Positions 1-8,356 of a stretch of DNA of 64,000 nucleotides are shown one piece after another (position 1 is the first letter of the stretch; the number at the start of each line of letters is the position of its first letter). The stretch is from JAGWAJ01 sp026707615 (GTDB lineage: Bacteria; Acidobacteriota; Vicinamibacteria; Vicinamibacterales; UBA8438): contig CBDBMW010000012.1 of the NCBI GenBank assembly GCA_965207595.1, forward strand, positions 1-64,000, given 5' to 3'. Under the pieces are notes generated by a model that worked only from the letters and a program-made list of their open reading frames with translations, was not told where the DNA came from and ran no database searches. The position numbers and the translations under genes are program-made.

Positions 1-1
1 C

Positions 2-316
2 GCGGCGGTGGCCCGCACCCGGCTCGCGGCGCTCGGCTACGACAACGTCGAGGTCCGCGCGGGCGACGGCTACCGCGGCTGGCCGGAGGAGGCGCCGTTC
101 GACGCCATCCTCGTCACCGCGGCCCCCGACCACGTGCCGCCGGCCCTCGTCGAGCAGCTCGCCGAGGGCGCCCGGCTGGTGATCCCCGTCGGCCCCGACG
201 GCGCGCTGCAGGCGATGACCATCGTGACCCGCGAGGCGGGCGGCGCCGTCACCGAGGAGACGTTCCCGGTCCGTTTCGTGCCGATGACGGGGGAGGCGCA
301 GACGCCGCGTCCGTAG
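2..316 (+). CDS. pcm: Protein-L-isoaspartate O-methyltransferase, C-terminal part
   Basis: This reading frame enters from the left edge, so only about the last 104 residues of a protein of usually 200-220 aa are present. The fragment contains DAILVTAAPDHVPPALVEQL and RLVIPVG, which are typical of the second half of PIMT. The enzyme uses S-adenosylmethionine to methylate abnormal L-isoaspartyl residues and so starts their repair in the cytoplasm. The first GTG in frame, at position 8, is internal to the family and is not the start. The gene converges on the mrp gene on the other strand. Identification rests on the motifs and their order; confidence is high despite truncation. Confidence 0.85.
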   Translation, partial: AAVARTRLAALGYDNVEVRAGDGYRGWPEEAPFDAILVTAAPDHVPPALVEQLAEGARLVIPVGPDGALQAMTIVTREAGGAVTEETFPVRFVPMTGEAQTPRP

Positions 317-401
317 CGCCGCCAACCCGGATGAACCGGGTCCGGTGTCCAGGGCGGTCCAGGGCCGGATGCCCTCCACGCGCCCGTCGGGGCGCGCCGC
401 G

Positions 402-1472
402 TCAGGCGACGGGCGCGGCGGGCTGATAGGTGGCGATCGAGACCTGCGCGGCGGCGCGCGCGGCCACGTCGAGGAAGGCGCGGGCGACGTCCGATTCCGG
501 CTCGGAGACGACGATGGGCACCCCGGTGTCGCTGCCGACGCGCACCGGCGGGTAGACGGGCAGGCTCCCGAGGAAGGGCACCCCCAGCTCCCCCGCGATC
601 CGCTCCCCGCCCCCCTTGCCGAAGAGGTCGCTCTCGTGCCCGCAGGCGGGGCACTCGAAGTAGCTCATGTTCTCGACGATGCCGAGCGTCGGCACGTTGA
701 GCTTCTCGTACATCGCGACCGCGCGGCGGCTGTCGGAGAGCGACACCGTCTGGGGCGTCGTGACGACGATGGCGCCGGCCACCGGCACCGTCTGGCTGAG
801 GCTGAGCGCGACGTCGCCGGTGCCGGGCGGCATGTCGACCACGAGGTAGTCGAGCTCTCCCCAGCGGACGTCCTGGAAGAACTGCCGCACGACGCCGTGC
901 AGCATCGGGCCGCGCCAGATGATCGGCGCCGAGGCCTTCGTCAGGAAGCCCATCGACACGACGCGGATGCCGTGCTTCTCGGCGGGGACGATCTTCTTGC
1001 CGTCGGACTCGAGCTGCGCGTCGATGCCGAGCATGATCGGGACGTTCGGACCGTAGACGTCGCCGTCGATCATGCCCACGCGACCGCCGTAGCGGGCAAG
1101 CGCCACGGCCAGATTGACGGCCACGGTGGTCTTGCCGACGCCCCCCTTCCCGGCGCCCACGGCGATGATGTTGCGGACGCCCGGGATGGGGGCGCGGCCT
1201 CCCTCCGGGGTGGCCGCGCTGCGCACCGCCGCGGTCATCTCGATGTCGACCCCGGTGACGCCGTCGAGGGCGGAGACGGCGCCGTGCGCCTGCTCGCGCA
1301 TCTGCTCCTTGACGGGGCAGGCGGGCGTCGTCAGCTCGATGCTGAAGGCCACGTGCCCGTCGCGGATCGTCAAGTTCTTGACGAAACCGAGTTCGACGAT
1401 GTCGCGCCCCAGGTCGGGGTCGTTGACGGCCCGCAGGGCGTCCAGAACGGCCCCGTCGCTGAGCTCTGCCAT
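402..1472 (-). CDS. mrp: Mrp/ApbC family Fe-S cluster carrier ATPase
   Basis: A 356-aa protein with the two-domain layout of bacterial Mrp/ApbC. An N-terminal MIP18/DUF59 domain (about residues 1-95, with TTPACPVKEQM) is followed by a deviant Walker A P-loop, GKGGVGKTT, near residue 110, and a ParA-like ATPase domain. Near residue 270 a CPAC pair (NMSYFECPACGHES) is the expected ligand for a bridging Fe-S cluster. Such proteins bind and hand Fe-S clusters to apo-proteins in the cytoplasm. Length and motif order match full-length family members. It is transcribed away from the DUF4870 gene on the opposite strand, with about 70 bp between the two starts. Confidence 0.93.
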   Translation of the reverse strand: MAELSDGAVLDALRAVNDPDLGRDIVELGFVKNLTIRDGHVAFSIELTTPACPVKEQMREQAHGAVSALDGVTGVDIEMTAAVRSAATPEGGRAPIPGVRNIIAVGAGKGGVGKTTVAVNLAVALARYGGRVGMIDGDVYGPNVPIMLGIDAQLESDGKKIVPAEKHGIRVVSMGFLTKASAPIIWRGPMLHGVVRQFFQDVRWGELDYLVVDMPPGTGDVALSLSQTVPVAGAIVVTTPQTVSLSDSRRAVAMYEKLNVPTLGIVENMSYFECPACGHESDLFGKGGGERIAGELGVPFLGSLPVYPPVRVGSDTGVPIVVSEPESDVARAFLDVAARAAAQVSIATYQPAAPVA

Positions 1473-1541
1473 GGCGGCACCAGCTTAGCGGCTTTCGATT
1501 TGGGGTGGCAAGAACCGGCCGCCGCATGCCAAACTCGGCGC

Positions 1542-1889
1542 ATGCCGGAAGGGCCGCCGTCGAGCGCGCCGCGCGGGGATCCGGGGCCTCCGAGCCGCGG
1601 AGTCCTGGTCGTGCTCTCCTACCTCTGGCTGCTGGCCCTCATCCCGCTCGCGGCGGAGAAGGCCGACGCCGAGATCCGCTGGCACGCCCGGCACGGCCTC
1701 GTCCTGTTCGGCGCCGAGATGGCGCTCGTCGTGGTGATGAGCATCCTCGGCGGGGGGCTCCTCGAGCGTCTCCTGGTTCCCGTCGTCCAGGTGGGCATCG
1801 TGGTCCTCCACACCCTCTGCATCGCCCGGGGACTCAAGGGCGCCCGCTTCCAGATCCCCGGCCTCAGCGAGTACGCCGACCGCCTCTAA
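1542..1889 (+). CDS. DUF4870-like small membrane protein
   Basis: A 115-aa protein starting at an ATG. After about 20 Pro/Ser-rich residues it has three hydrophobic segments (VLVVLSYLWLLALIPL, an amphipathic region with WHARHGLVLFGAEMALVV, and LLVPVVQVGIVVLHTLCIARG). It ends with a short polar tail containing GLSEYADRL. The WHARHG(L) box between the first two hydrophobic segments is typical of DUF4870/Tic20-like proteins, whose function is not settled. It is divergent from mrp and convergent with the zinc-finger gene. The family call is by pattern; the molecular role is unknown. Confidence 0.6.
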   Translation: MPEGPPSSAPRGDPGPPSRGVLVVLSYLWLLALIPLAAEKADAEIRWHARHGLVLFGAEMALVVVMSILGGGLLERLLVPVVQVGIVVLHTLCIARGLKGARFQIPGLSEYADRL

Positions 1890-1915
1890 CTTTGGGCGAC
1901 CTGCGCCGCCGGGGC

Positions 1916-2473
1916 TCAGTGAACGGCGATGCGGACCTCTACGCGGGTCTCGGGCGCGTAGGGCGAGCTGACCGAGAAGCGGAGGCGGGTTCCGTCGCGG
2001 ACGCCGGGCGGCACGCGGAGGCGGAGTTGCTGCGGGAGCAGCCCGCTGCCGGCGCCCAGGCAGACGCCGCACGGCGCGTCGGGAAGCTCGCCCCGGCCGC
2101 CGCAGAGCGGACAGGTGTGGCGCACCTCGATGGCGAGCGGCACCTGCGCGCCGCGGTGGGCCTGCCGGGGCGTCAGCGCCACCTCGGTCGTGTGGGTGGC
2201 GGCGGCGTCCGCGTCGGGCCCGAGGAACGAGGCGCGGATGCCTTCGACGAAGCCGTCCATGGACGGGAATCCGAGCGCCACCTCGTCGGAGAAGGCCGCC
2301 GCCACGCCGGCATCGGGAGCGCCGCCGCGGCGCGGGCGGTCGACGGCGCGGGGGCGCTGCAACTCGCTCCGCGCTCCCTCCCGGCGGATGCGGCGGGCCA
2401 GTCCCCACAGGGCGCGCCGGACGTCGCAGACGTCGGCCCCGGGGGAACCCGGCGTGCGGTCTTCTTCGGCCAC
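1916..2473 (-). CDS. DnaJ-like zinc-finger/C-terminal-domain protein without J domain
   Basis: A 185-aa protein starting with GTG. Residues 119-143 hold two CxxCxGxG-type knuckles (CPLCGGRG and CGVCLGAG), i.e. half of the usual four-repeat DnaJ zinc finger. They are followed by a beta-rich stretch (LRLRVPPGVRDGTRLRFSVS) like the substrate-binding C-terminal domain of DnaJ. The N-terminal half has no HPD motif and no J domain, so it cannot stimulate DnaK in the usual way. It could be a substrate-binding helper or a fragment that became a stand-alone gene. I see no frame disruption. Function beyond zinc binding is inference. Confidence 0.55.
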   Translation of the reverse strand: MAEEDRTPGSPGADVCDVRRALWGLARRIRREGARSELQRPRAVDRPRRGGAPDAGVAAAFSDEVALGFPSMDGFVEGIRASFLGPDADAAATHTTEVALTPRQAHRGAQVPLAIEVRHTCPLCGGRGELPDAPCGVCLGAGSGLLPQQLRLRVPPGVRDGTRLRFSVSSPYAPETRVEVRIAVH

Positions 2474-2563
2474 GGCGACGTACGATAGGAGCGTGCTCGG
2501 AGGTTGTCAAGACGCCCGCGCCCCGCGACGGCGGCGCCCGCCGTGGTGTACGATCCGGGCGCC

Positions 2564-2800
2564 ATGGACACGGAATACGGGATTCACAGCGAGCCCCGCG
2601 CCGGGCACTGGGTGGCGTGGGCCATCTCCGGCGACGACTCGCGGCCGGCCGGCTCCGTCATCCTCGTCGGCCAGACGCAGGAGGAGGCCGAGGCCAACGC
2701 CGCGCGCTGGATCGAGCGCCTCGCCGAAGAGCCCGGCCTGCTGCGCGCCGCCCCCCCGGCGGAGGCCGACGCGGACGCCGGCGCGGCGGGCTCCGGCTAG
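2564..2800 (+). CDS. Small conserved-looking hypothetical protein (78 aa)
   Basis: A 78-aa acidic soluble protein with no membrane segment. It contains GHWVAWAISGDD, then QTQEEAEANAARWIERLAEE, followed by an Ala/Asp-rich tail. It resembles the 69-aa protein at 14687-14896 in layout: a beta-rich half with a conserved aromatic (HWVAW / RWRAYVV), then a TQEEA or TPQEA helix followed by a Trp (ARWIERL / THLTNWL-like). The similarity suggests a small protein family of unknown function. I do not recognise either from characterised systems. Confidence 0.5.
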   Translation: MDTEYGIHSEPRAGHWVAWAISGDDSRPAGSVILVGQTQEEAEANAARWIERLAEEPGLLRAAPPAEADADAGAAGSG

Positions 2801-3003
2801 CCTCCCTCGAAGAGGAAGGCGCGGCGCGATTGCGGCGGACGCCGCAGGATGAACGGGGCGGTCGCGGCCCGCGACGGCGGGGTGGCCCCTGTCGACGCGC
2901 CGGCCCTACGTGGAGGACTTGCGAGGGCGACGTGGACCAGGCCGACGTTCAGCCCAAGTTCACCGACTGGGTGTGCGAGGGCTGCGGCGCATGGCGGTAG
3001 TGG

Positions 3004-3102
3004 GGTAATCCAGCCCTTGGTCACCACATACGCCACTGGGCCGACGGCGGGGAGACGGCGCTCGCCAACCTCGTCCTGCTGTGCCGGCGGCCACGAGAAT
3101 CC
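3004..3102 (+). pseudogene. HNH endonuclease remnant (C-terminal HNH core)
   Basis: In frame with position 3004 the DNA reads GHHIRHWADGGETALANLVL and then LCRRPRE. This is the typical HNH core (two histidines, the ADGGET turn, NLVLLC) of DUF222/HNH-type nucleases found in actinobacterial and acidobacterial genomes. A stop lies just upstream (2998-3000) and no N-terminal part is visible, so only a fragment survives. The last His of the usual CRRHH is Pro. The remaining sequence between 2801 and 3471 shows no convincing gene. Confidence 0.5.
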
Positions 3103-3471
3103 CGTAAGTCATTCACTGAGAGTTACTTGGTTTCTGCGCCCAGGCCATCATTCCCTCGTTGAACCTCTCTTTCTGAATGGGAATCCACGGGCATTCCGAA
3201 GCACGTCGTGGACGAATCCGGCGCGTCGCCCACGCGCCCGCGTCTGACGCTCTCGCGGCTGAGTCGTCGGCGTCACCCGGGCTCTCCCTGCCCGGGCTCC
3301 CGGCCGGGCTGGCTCCGGCATCCAGTCGGCTGTCGTGCATCCGAACGGATCCTCGCCCGCGAACGCCTGCTCGGCCATGCACCGCAGCCGGGGGAGCGGC
3401 CCGAACCCGTCGGACTCGTTGGACGCCTCCTGGGGAAGGATGCTCGGTTCGGAACCGCCCCGGCTGGCTCC

Positions 3472-4488
3472 TCAGTCGATCGCGATACCGCCGGAACCGG
3501 TGCGCAAGGTCACCTTGGGTCCGCCGCCTCGTACGGTGCCCTGGAGCTGCCCACGGCGGGTCTCGTCGCCGCCGACGACCGGGTGATCGGTGCGGACATC
3601 GCCTGAGTGCGTCCGTGCGTCGATCTCGAACGCCGCATCGTCCGGCAGGTCAATCCGGATGCCGCCCGACCCGGTGCTGAGATCCCAGACGCCGCCCGGT
3701 GCGCCCTCGACGCGAATCCGGCCGGTTCCGGTGCGGGCTCGCAACGCCGTGTCAAGCCCCGTGATGCCGATGGGTCCGGCCCCCGTCCGGACATCTACGT
3801 CGCCGCCTACGGCGGTGATCTCCATGCTGCCGGATCCGGTCCTCGCGTCGACCGCGCCCGTGACGCCCGCCACCCGCACGTCCCCCGTCCCGGTCTGTGC
3901 GCGAACGCGGCTGTTTGCCGGGACGACCATCTCGTAGCTGATGCCGACCTGCCGGTACTGCCCGCGGTCCAGGTGGCCTACGCGGAGGACATCGCCGTCG
4001 AGAACGATCGGAGGGTCGGCTTCTATCGTCCGCACACGTTCCGCCACAACTCCGGGTCCATCGGGCGTCCAGCGATCGGCGTAGCCACGGATGCGTCCGA
4101 CGACCCGCGCGACGCCGGGTTCGCCAGCGGTCACCGTGACCCGTCCACTTCCCGTGCGGACGTCCAGCGTCAGGGTGTCGCCGCCGACCGCGAGCGTCCG
4201 TTCGAACTGCCCCTCGACCGGCTGCGCCGCGAGCGTCGCGGGGGAGGCGGCGAGCACGGCCCAGGTCGCTACAGCCACCAGGACATGGCGTGCCGTCTCC
4301 CAAGCTCGACGGCGCGCCCGGGAGAGCAGCCGGTACTTCACGGCACCGGGCAAGTTGCTTCCTCGTGGAACGATGAGGTCGTTCCGCCGGGTCCCCGGTC
4401 GGCTGCCGTCGCTTGCGGGGGGAACCCTCGGGCAGGTATCGGCACGATGTCGACGGCCCCGGGTCCCTCCATCCTCCTGCCAGGTCAT
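3472..4488 (-). CDS. DUF4097-type secreted beta-strand repeat protein
   Basis: A 338-aa protein. I chose the ATG at 4488 because a strong Shine-Dalgarno (GGAGGAGGG) sits just upstream; a frame open to 4548 lacks one. A hydrophobic stretch around residues 70-90 ending in ATLAAQPVEG looks like a signal or anchor segment. The rest is built of repeated short beta units of the form RTGSGRVTVTA, QTGTGDVRV, ARTGSGSMEI, RTGTGRIRVEG, STGSGGIRID. This is the hallmark of DUF4097/putative-adhesin beta helices. The ECF sigma gene lies upstream on the same strand, so the protein may belong to that regulon. Precise function is unknown. Confidence 0.72.
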   Translation of the reverse strand: MTWQEDGGTRGRRHRADTCPRVPPASDGSRPGTRRNDLIVPRGSNLPGAVKYRLLSRARRRAWETARHVLVAVATWAVLAASPATLAAQPVEGQFERTLAVGGDTLTLDVRTGSGRVTVTAGEPGVARVVGRIRGYADRWTPDGPGVVAERVRTIEADPPIVLDGDVLRVGHLDRGQYRQVGISYEMVVPANSRVRAQTGTGDVRVAGVTGAVDARTGSGSMEITAVGGDVDVRTGAGPIGITGLDTALRARTGTGRIRVEGAPGGVWDLSTGSGGIRIDLPDDAAFEIDARTHSGDVRTDHPVVGGDETRRGQLQGTVRGGGPKVTLRTGSGGIAID

Positions 4489-4745
4489 TTTCCCTCCTCC
4501 TTCCGTGAGAGCCTCATCGATCACCCCGCGACCGTGCACGCTCGCCATGTAGCCACCTCTGTCTCCCCCCTGCCCGCTGTCGGGCGCTCCTCAGGGAACG
4601 TCGCCGTGCTTGGCCTCTCTTGGGTAGAGGTTGCGGGAGGCGTATCGATTACAGGATTACTTGCGCCGTCAGCGCCGAAGAGCCGTACGAGGCCACACGG
4701 GCGGCCCGGTCGGCATCCGGTCGCGAGGGACTTGTCTTGCGGTCG

Positions 4746-5345
4746 CTACTGGAACCGCGTTCGGGCGCCGAGGTGTTGCAGGAGGTGGCGCCGCAGCAGC
4801 TTGTGGGCGCGATGGAGGCGCACCGCCACGTTGGAGCGGGAGATGTGGAGTTCCTGCGCGACCTCGGCGACCGGGCGGTCGTCGAGGTCGCGCATCCGCA
4901 CGACGTCGGCGTACGTCGGCGGCAGATGGTCTATCGCCTCCAGCAGAACGCGCACCAGCTGCCGCCGGTGGAGCGCGTCGTCGACGCCTGCCGCGGCTGC
5001 AGCAGGCCCGTCAGTGTCGGGCCGCGGCTGCGCGTCGCGGTTCGTTCGCGCTGCGGCGTGCCCGGCCTCGTGGCGCACGATCGCACCGACCCATCCGCAT
5101 GCGGGAGGACCGCCCCGGTACTGGTACAGCTTCTCCAGCACGATGATCCAGCTCTCCTGAAGGGCATCCCGCGCGGTCGCATCGTCCCCGGCGACCCGTC
5201 GGGCGACGGGCAGGAACCGCCTCGTGCAGCACCGCAGCCACGCATCGGGGTCTCGGTCGAGCAACGGGCACCGGATCGATTCTTCCAGGGACGGCGCGAC
5301 GCCGGCGAACGGCTTCTCTTGCCCCGTCACTCCGTCGCTCCCCAT
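4746..5345 (-). CDS. RNA polymerase ECF-type sigma-70 factor
   Basis: A 199-aa protein with sigma region 2 (RDPDAWLRCCTRRFLPVARR ... ALQESWIIVLEKLYQYRG) and region 4 (LLEAIDHLPPTYADVVRMRD, then EVAQELHISRSNVAVRLHRA), the helix-turn-helix that reads the -35 element. The linker between them is Ala/Asp-rich. The start ATG overlaps the stop of the upstream frame (TGATG), suggesting translational coupling to a truncated nucleotidyltransferase gene. No anti-sigma factor is seen next to it. The DUF4097 gene downstream on the same strand is a plausible partner. Length fits the ECF group. Confidence 0.85.
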   Translation of the reverse strand: MGSDGVTGQEKPFAGVAPSLEESIRCPLLDRDPDAWLRCCTRRFLPVARRVAGDDATARDALQESWIIVLEKLYQYRGGPPACGWVGAIVRHEAGHAAARTNRDAQPRPDTDGPAAAAAGVDDALHRRQLVRVLLEAIDHLPPTYADVVRMRDLDDRPVAEVAQELHISRSNVAVRLHRAHKLLRRHLLQHLGARTRFQ

Positions 5346-5695
5346 CACCGGCTCGGCCCCGTGTCCCGTTCGTGCTCCCGTGCCCGCGCTCGGAACGTCC
5401 AGTCGAGCAACTGGCGCGCCTGAGGCTTGAGCCCTTCGTCGGGGAACAGGTCCTTGTAGATCCGGATCGCGTCGCCGGGCTCCTTCAGCTTCAGGTGCTC
5501 GGCCAGCGTCGCGACGTCCTGACGGTCTCTGTTTCGTCCCGCCAGCAGCTTCATCGCCAACAAATGCCTGGCCGATGCGCCCGTGACCGTCAGGTACGGA
5601 GACTGATACAGCGTCTCCGCCCGCTTGTCCGCCGACCGCGGGATGGCTGTCGTCGCCTGATCGTTGAGCCACGCGCTCCCGGTCAAGGGGTCCAC
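5345..5695 (-). pseudogene. DUF6036-type nucleotidyltransferase, C-terminal remnant
   Basis: A 116-aa frame whose body (WLNDQA near residue 10, SPYLTVTGASARHLLAMKLL, RDRQDVATLAEHL, LFPDEGLKPQARQLL) matches the second half of DUF6036/AbiEii-like nucleotidyltransferases often found in toxin-antitoxin style pairs. The N-terminal catalytic part, with the GG..LR...D.D signature, is missing, so it should be inactive. Part of the same coding stretch occurs again, more decayed, at 6660-6743. The frame ends at the sigma factor start. Confidence 0.6.
5570..5654. repeat. Repeat copy 1 (within the nucleotidyltransferase remnant)
   Basis: About 85 bp here and at 6660-6743 are close to 90% identical by eye, including the run encoding ADxRAETLxxSPYLTVTG on the minus strand. 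Copy 1 lies inside the 116-aa remnant frame. Confidence 0.75.
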
Positions 5696-5777
5696 TCACA
5701 CCGTTCTCCCCCTCGACGGTCGAGATCCCGCGGGTCCGGTATCGCTCCGTGACGCAGGAACGCGGCCGGCGCGTACA

Positions 5778-6236
5778 TCAAGGAGTGCATCCGGATGATC
5801 GGTATCGGCGAGGAACCCAGGTGCTGTCGAGGAACCGCTCCGGCTCGTCCACCCACGCCGGCCGCTCGTGCCCGTGCAGCCACGCCACGTGCTCCACCAT
5901 CGCGGCCAGCAACGCGTCCCACCTCGTGTGCGTCAGCGGCACCCGCTCCGCCAGCGCCGCCCGTTGCTGCGCGGCGTTCAGGACGTTGAAGTCCCGCGGC
6001 AGGCCGCACACGATCCACCGCTCGATGTCCGACTCCGACCACCCTTCCCGGATGCCCTCGGTGTAGGCGCCCAGCGTGAACGGAGCGTCGTCGGTCCCGG
6101 TGTTCGGCCGCTCGAGCGGCGGTATCTCCAATTCCGCGGCTGCAGCCGCCTCGTGAACCCCCTTCTCGTCGAGCAGCTGGTTGACCAGGCGTTCCCCCGC
6201 GCGCAGCTCCTTGCCTTGGCGTCGATGCGGTTGCAC
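5778..6236 (-). CDS. Hypothetical protein, possibly partner of a decayed nucleotidyltransferase locus
   Basis: A 152-aa frame beginning at GTG immediately after a stop codon. Visible parts are an acidic/Ala-rich N-terminus, then SDIERWIVCGLPRDFNVLNA, and LTHTRWDALLAAMVEHVAWLHGHERPAWVDEPERFL near the C-terminus. The WVDEPERFL ending resembles small proteins encoded just before DUF6036-type nucleotidyltransferases, so an antitoxin-like or partner role is possible. The start region may be degraded, because a second frame with similar composition continues upstream. I do not recognise a domain. Confidence 0.4.
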   Translation of the reverse strand: MQPHRRQGKELRAGERLVNQLLDEKGVHEAAAAAELEIPPLERPNTGTDDAPFTLGAYTEGIREGWSESDIERWIVCGLPRDFNVLNAAQQRAALAERVPLTHTRWDALLAAMVEHVAWLHGHERPAWVDEPERFLDSTWVPRRYRSSGCTP

Positions 6237-6551
6237 AGGTCAATCGCCCGACAATGCCTGACGCGACCGTGCCGGAACCGGAGGCTCGATGCTGGTGGTC
6301 CGTGGCCAAGCCCCAGTCCAGCCAGAATCCCACAACGGCCTATCGAAGTCCAGACGAGGCCTGAGCGCGCGGGGGTGCGAGCTGACGGCGCTCCCGGTGG
6401 TGGTTGGCGGGGACGCTGCGCTCCTCTCGACCCGGCCAGCCGTCGCGCCAAGTCCCGCCCGCTTCCGCCGGCATCCGGGGAGCCCTGACACCCTACTCCC
6501 TGACGACCTGACGAGCAGCAAGCCCCTGAGACCGGGCGCCCGGAGCACGAT

Positions 6552-6623
6552 TCAGAAGACGACTCCGAAGCGCAGCGACCGGTAGCTGGCTGGACCGAGA
6601 TGACTTCGCAAGCGCTGCTGGTT
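6552..6623 (-). pseudogene. Possible C-terminal tail of a TonB-dependent receptor
   Basis: The minus strand reads LGPASYRSLRFGVVF and then a stop. A terminal beta strand ending in Phe after R-x-L-R-x-G is how outer-membrane receptors of this group end; compare RMLRLGVLVLF at the end of the receptor at 31831. Nothing upstream in frame is recognisable. Short evidence, so low confidence. Confidence 0.3.
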
Positions 6624-6659
6624 GCGAAACACGGGGCCGCGGTGGCAGGGTGAGCGGCT

Positions 6660-6743
6660 GGCCGATGCCCCGTGACCGTCAGGTACGGAGACCGATGCAG
6701 CGTCTCCGCCCGCTCGTCCGCCGACCACGGGATGGCTGTCTTG
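6660..6743. repeat. Repeat copy 2 (isolated nucleotidyltransferase fragment)
   Basis: Second copy of the 5570-5654 segment. On the minus strand it reads SADERAETLHRSPYLTVTG and then goes out of frame, so it is only a relic. The surrounding 6237-6855 carries no intact gene; besides this fragment it holds the possible receptor tail at 6552-6623. Confidence 0.7.
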
Positions 6744-6855
6744 ACGCCGTGCCGGCGGCCGACCTTGCAGCACGGCTTCCGCGAGCCGGGCATCGTCAAA
6801 GGACTCACAGGTCGCGTAGCATGCTGTGGCATGCGTGACGAGGAGTCGAACTCGA

Positions 6856-8256
6856 ATGTTGCAGATGGCACCGGAGACGATGCGCGAGCTCGCGCACCAT
6901 GTGGCGGACATACTGATAGAGCGGAACGTGCGACTGCCGGGCGAACGGGCGTGGGAAGGCGACTTCAAGGACGCTCTCGCTGACCTGCTGAACGAAGACC
7001 CGCCGGAAGCCGGCCGGCCGGCGCGGGAGGTAATCGACCGGGCGGCGCGGGACGTGTTGAGCAACACGCTGCGACTCGATCACCCGCGGTCGTTCGGCTT
7101 CGTGCCGACGTGCCCGACGTGGCCCGGCGTGCTGGCCGACTTCATCGCCTCCGGGTTCAACGTCAACGCGGCGACCTGGCTGGTGGCGAGCGGTCCGAGC
7201 CAGCTCGAATCGGTCGTGGTCGGCTGGTTCCGCCAATGGTTCGGACTGCCGGACGGGGCCGGCGGACTGATGACCAGCGGCGGGTCCGCGGCGGCCCTGC
7301 ACGGGTTGGTGGCGGCCCGCGAGGCGGCCGGCAATCCCGAGCGGGCGGTCGCCTACATGAGCGACCAGAGTCACAGCGCGCAGGTCCGGGCGGCCCGCAT
7401 CGTGGGCATCGCGCCGGATCGGATTCGGGTGCTCCCGACCGACACTTCCGGCCGGATCGAACCGGGCGCGGTTACGGCAGCGATCGCCGCGGACCGGGCG
7501 GCGGGATGCACGCCGCTCGTCGTTTGCGCGAACGCCGGCACCCCGACCCGCGGCGCCGTCGACCCGCTGCCGGCCCTGGCGGACATCTGTGCGGCCGAAC
7601 GCGTGTGGCTTCACGTCGATGCGGCGTACGGCGGATTCGCGATCCTGACGCCGCGCGGCGCGGCGGCGCTCGAGGGCATCGACCGGGCGGACTCGATCAA
7701 CGTCGATCCGCACAAGTGGCTGTTCCAGCCGTACGAGGCCGGCGCCATCCTGGTGCGCGACGCCGGCACGCTCGAGCGCGCCTTCGCGATTCAGCACGAC
7801 GTGCTGCAGGATTCGGTGTGGGGCGCCAGGCACGCCAACCTCGCCGATCAGGGGATCCAGCTGAGCCGCAGCTTCCGCGCGTTGAAGGTATGGATGTCGA
7901 TTCAGACCTTCGGGATGGCGGCCTTCCGCGCGGCCATCGAGAACGGGCTCGACCTGGCCGCCCGCGCCGCGGAGCACGCCGGCAGGAGCCGCACGCTGGA
8001 GCTGGTGTCGGCCTCGCTAGGCGTGGTGTGCTTCCGCGTCAATCCCGGCGGCCTCGGCGAGGACGCTCTGGCTCGTCTCAACCGCAAGGTGCTCGCGCAC
8101 GTGTTCTGGGGCGAGCAGGCGTTCCTGTCGTCCACGATGGTCAACGGTCGATTCGTGCTGCGCTTGTGCATCCTGAACCACAACACGACGTGGGACGATG
8201 TCCGGGAGACCCTCGAGACGGTCGAGCGGTCTGCTCACGAAGTGGACGAAGAGTGA
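6856..8256 (+). CDS. Group II pyridoxal-phosphate-dependent decarboxylase
   Basis: A 466-aa protein starting at the ATG at 6856. It has the layout of group II (AADC/GAD/HDC-like) decarboxylases: LDHPRSFGFVPTCPTWPGVL near the substrate side, MTSGGSAAALHGLVAARE for cofactor phosphate binding, HVDAAYGGFA with the Asp that contacts the pyridine nitrogen, and SINVDPHKWLFQPYEAGAIL with the Schiff-base lysine. It should decarboxylate an aromatic or related amino acid in the cytoplasm; the exact substrate cannot be told. It stands alone, converging on the helicase gene. Confidence 0.9.
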   Translation: MLQMAPETMRELAHHVADILIERNVRLPGERAWEGDFKDALADLLNEDPPEAGRPAREVIDRAARDVLSNTLRLDHPRSFGFVPTCPTWPGVLADFIASGFNVNAATWLVASGPSQLESVVVGWFRQWFGLPDGAGGLMTSGGSAAALHGLVAAREAAGNPERAVAYMSDQSHSAQVRAARIVGIAPDRIRVLPTDTSGRIEPGAVTAAIAADRAAGCTPLVVCANAGTPTRGAVDPLPALADICAAERVWLHVDAAYGGFAILTPRGAAALEGIDRADSINVDPHKWLFQPYEAGAILVRDAGTLERAFAIQHDVLQDSVWGARHANLADQGIQLSRSFRALKVWMSIQTFGMAAFRAAIENGLDLAARAAEHAGRSRTLELVSASLGVVCFRVNPGGLGEDALARLNRKVLAHVFWGEQAFLSSTMVNGRFVLRLCILNHNTTWDDVRETLETVERSAHEVDEE

Positions 8257-8356
8257 CCGCCGGCGGCGGAAGCCGCAACGCCGCCAGCCGCCCCGCGGGC
8301 GCCCGGACCCCGCGGGACCGAGGGACGCCGCAAGCTCCCGCGACGTACCCGGGGGA

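Noticed and set aside
6240..6548. 102-aa frame between the hypothetical gene and the receptor tail
   Set aside because: Low-complexity Arg/Ser/Pro content, no RBS, and overlap with a decayed region.
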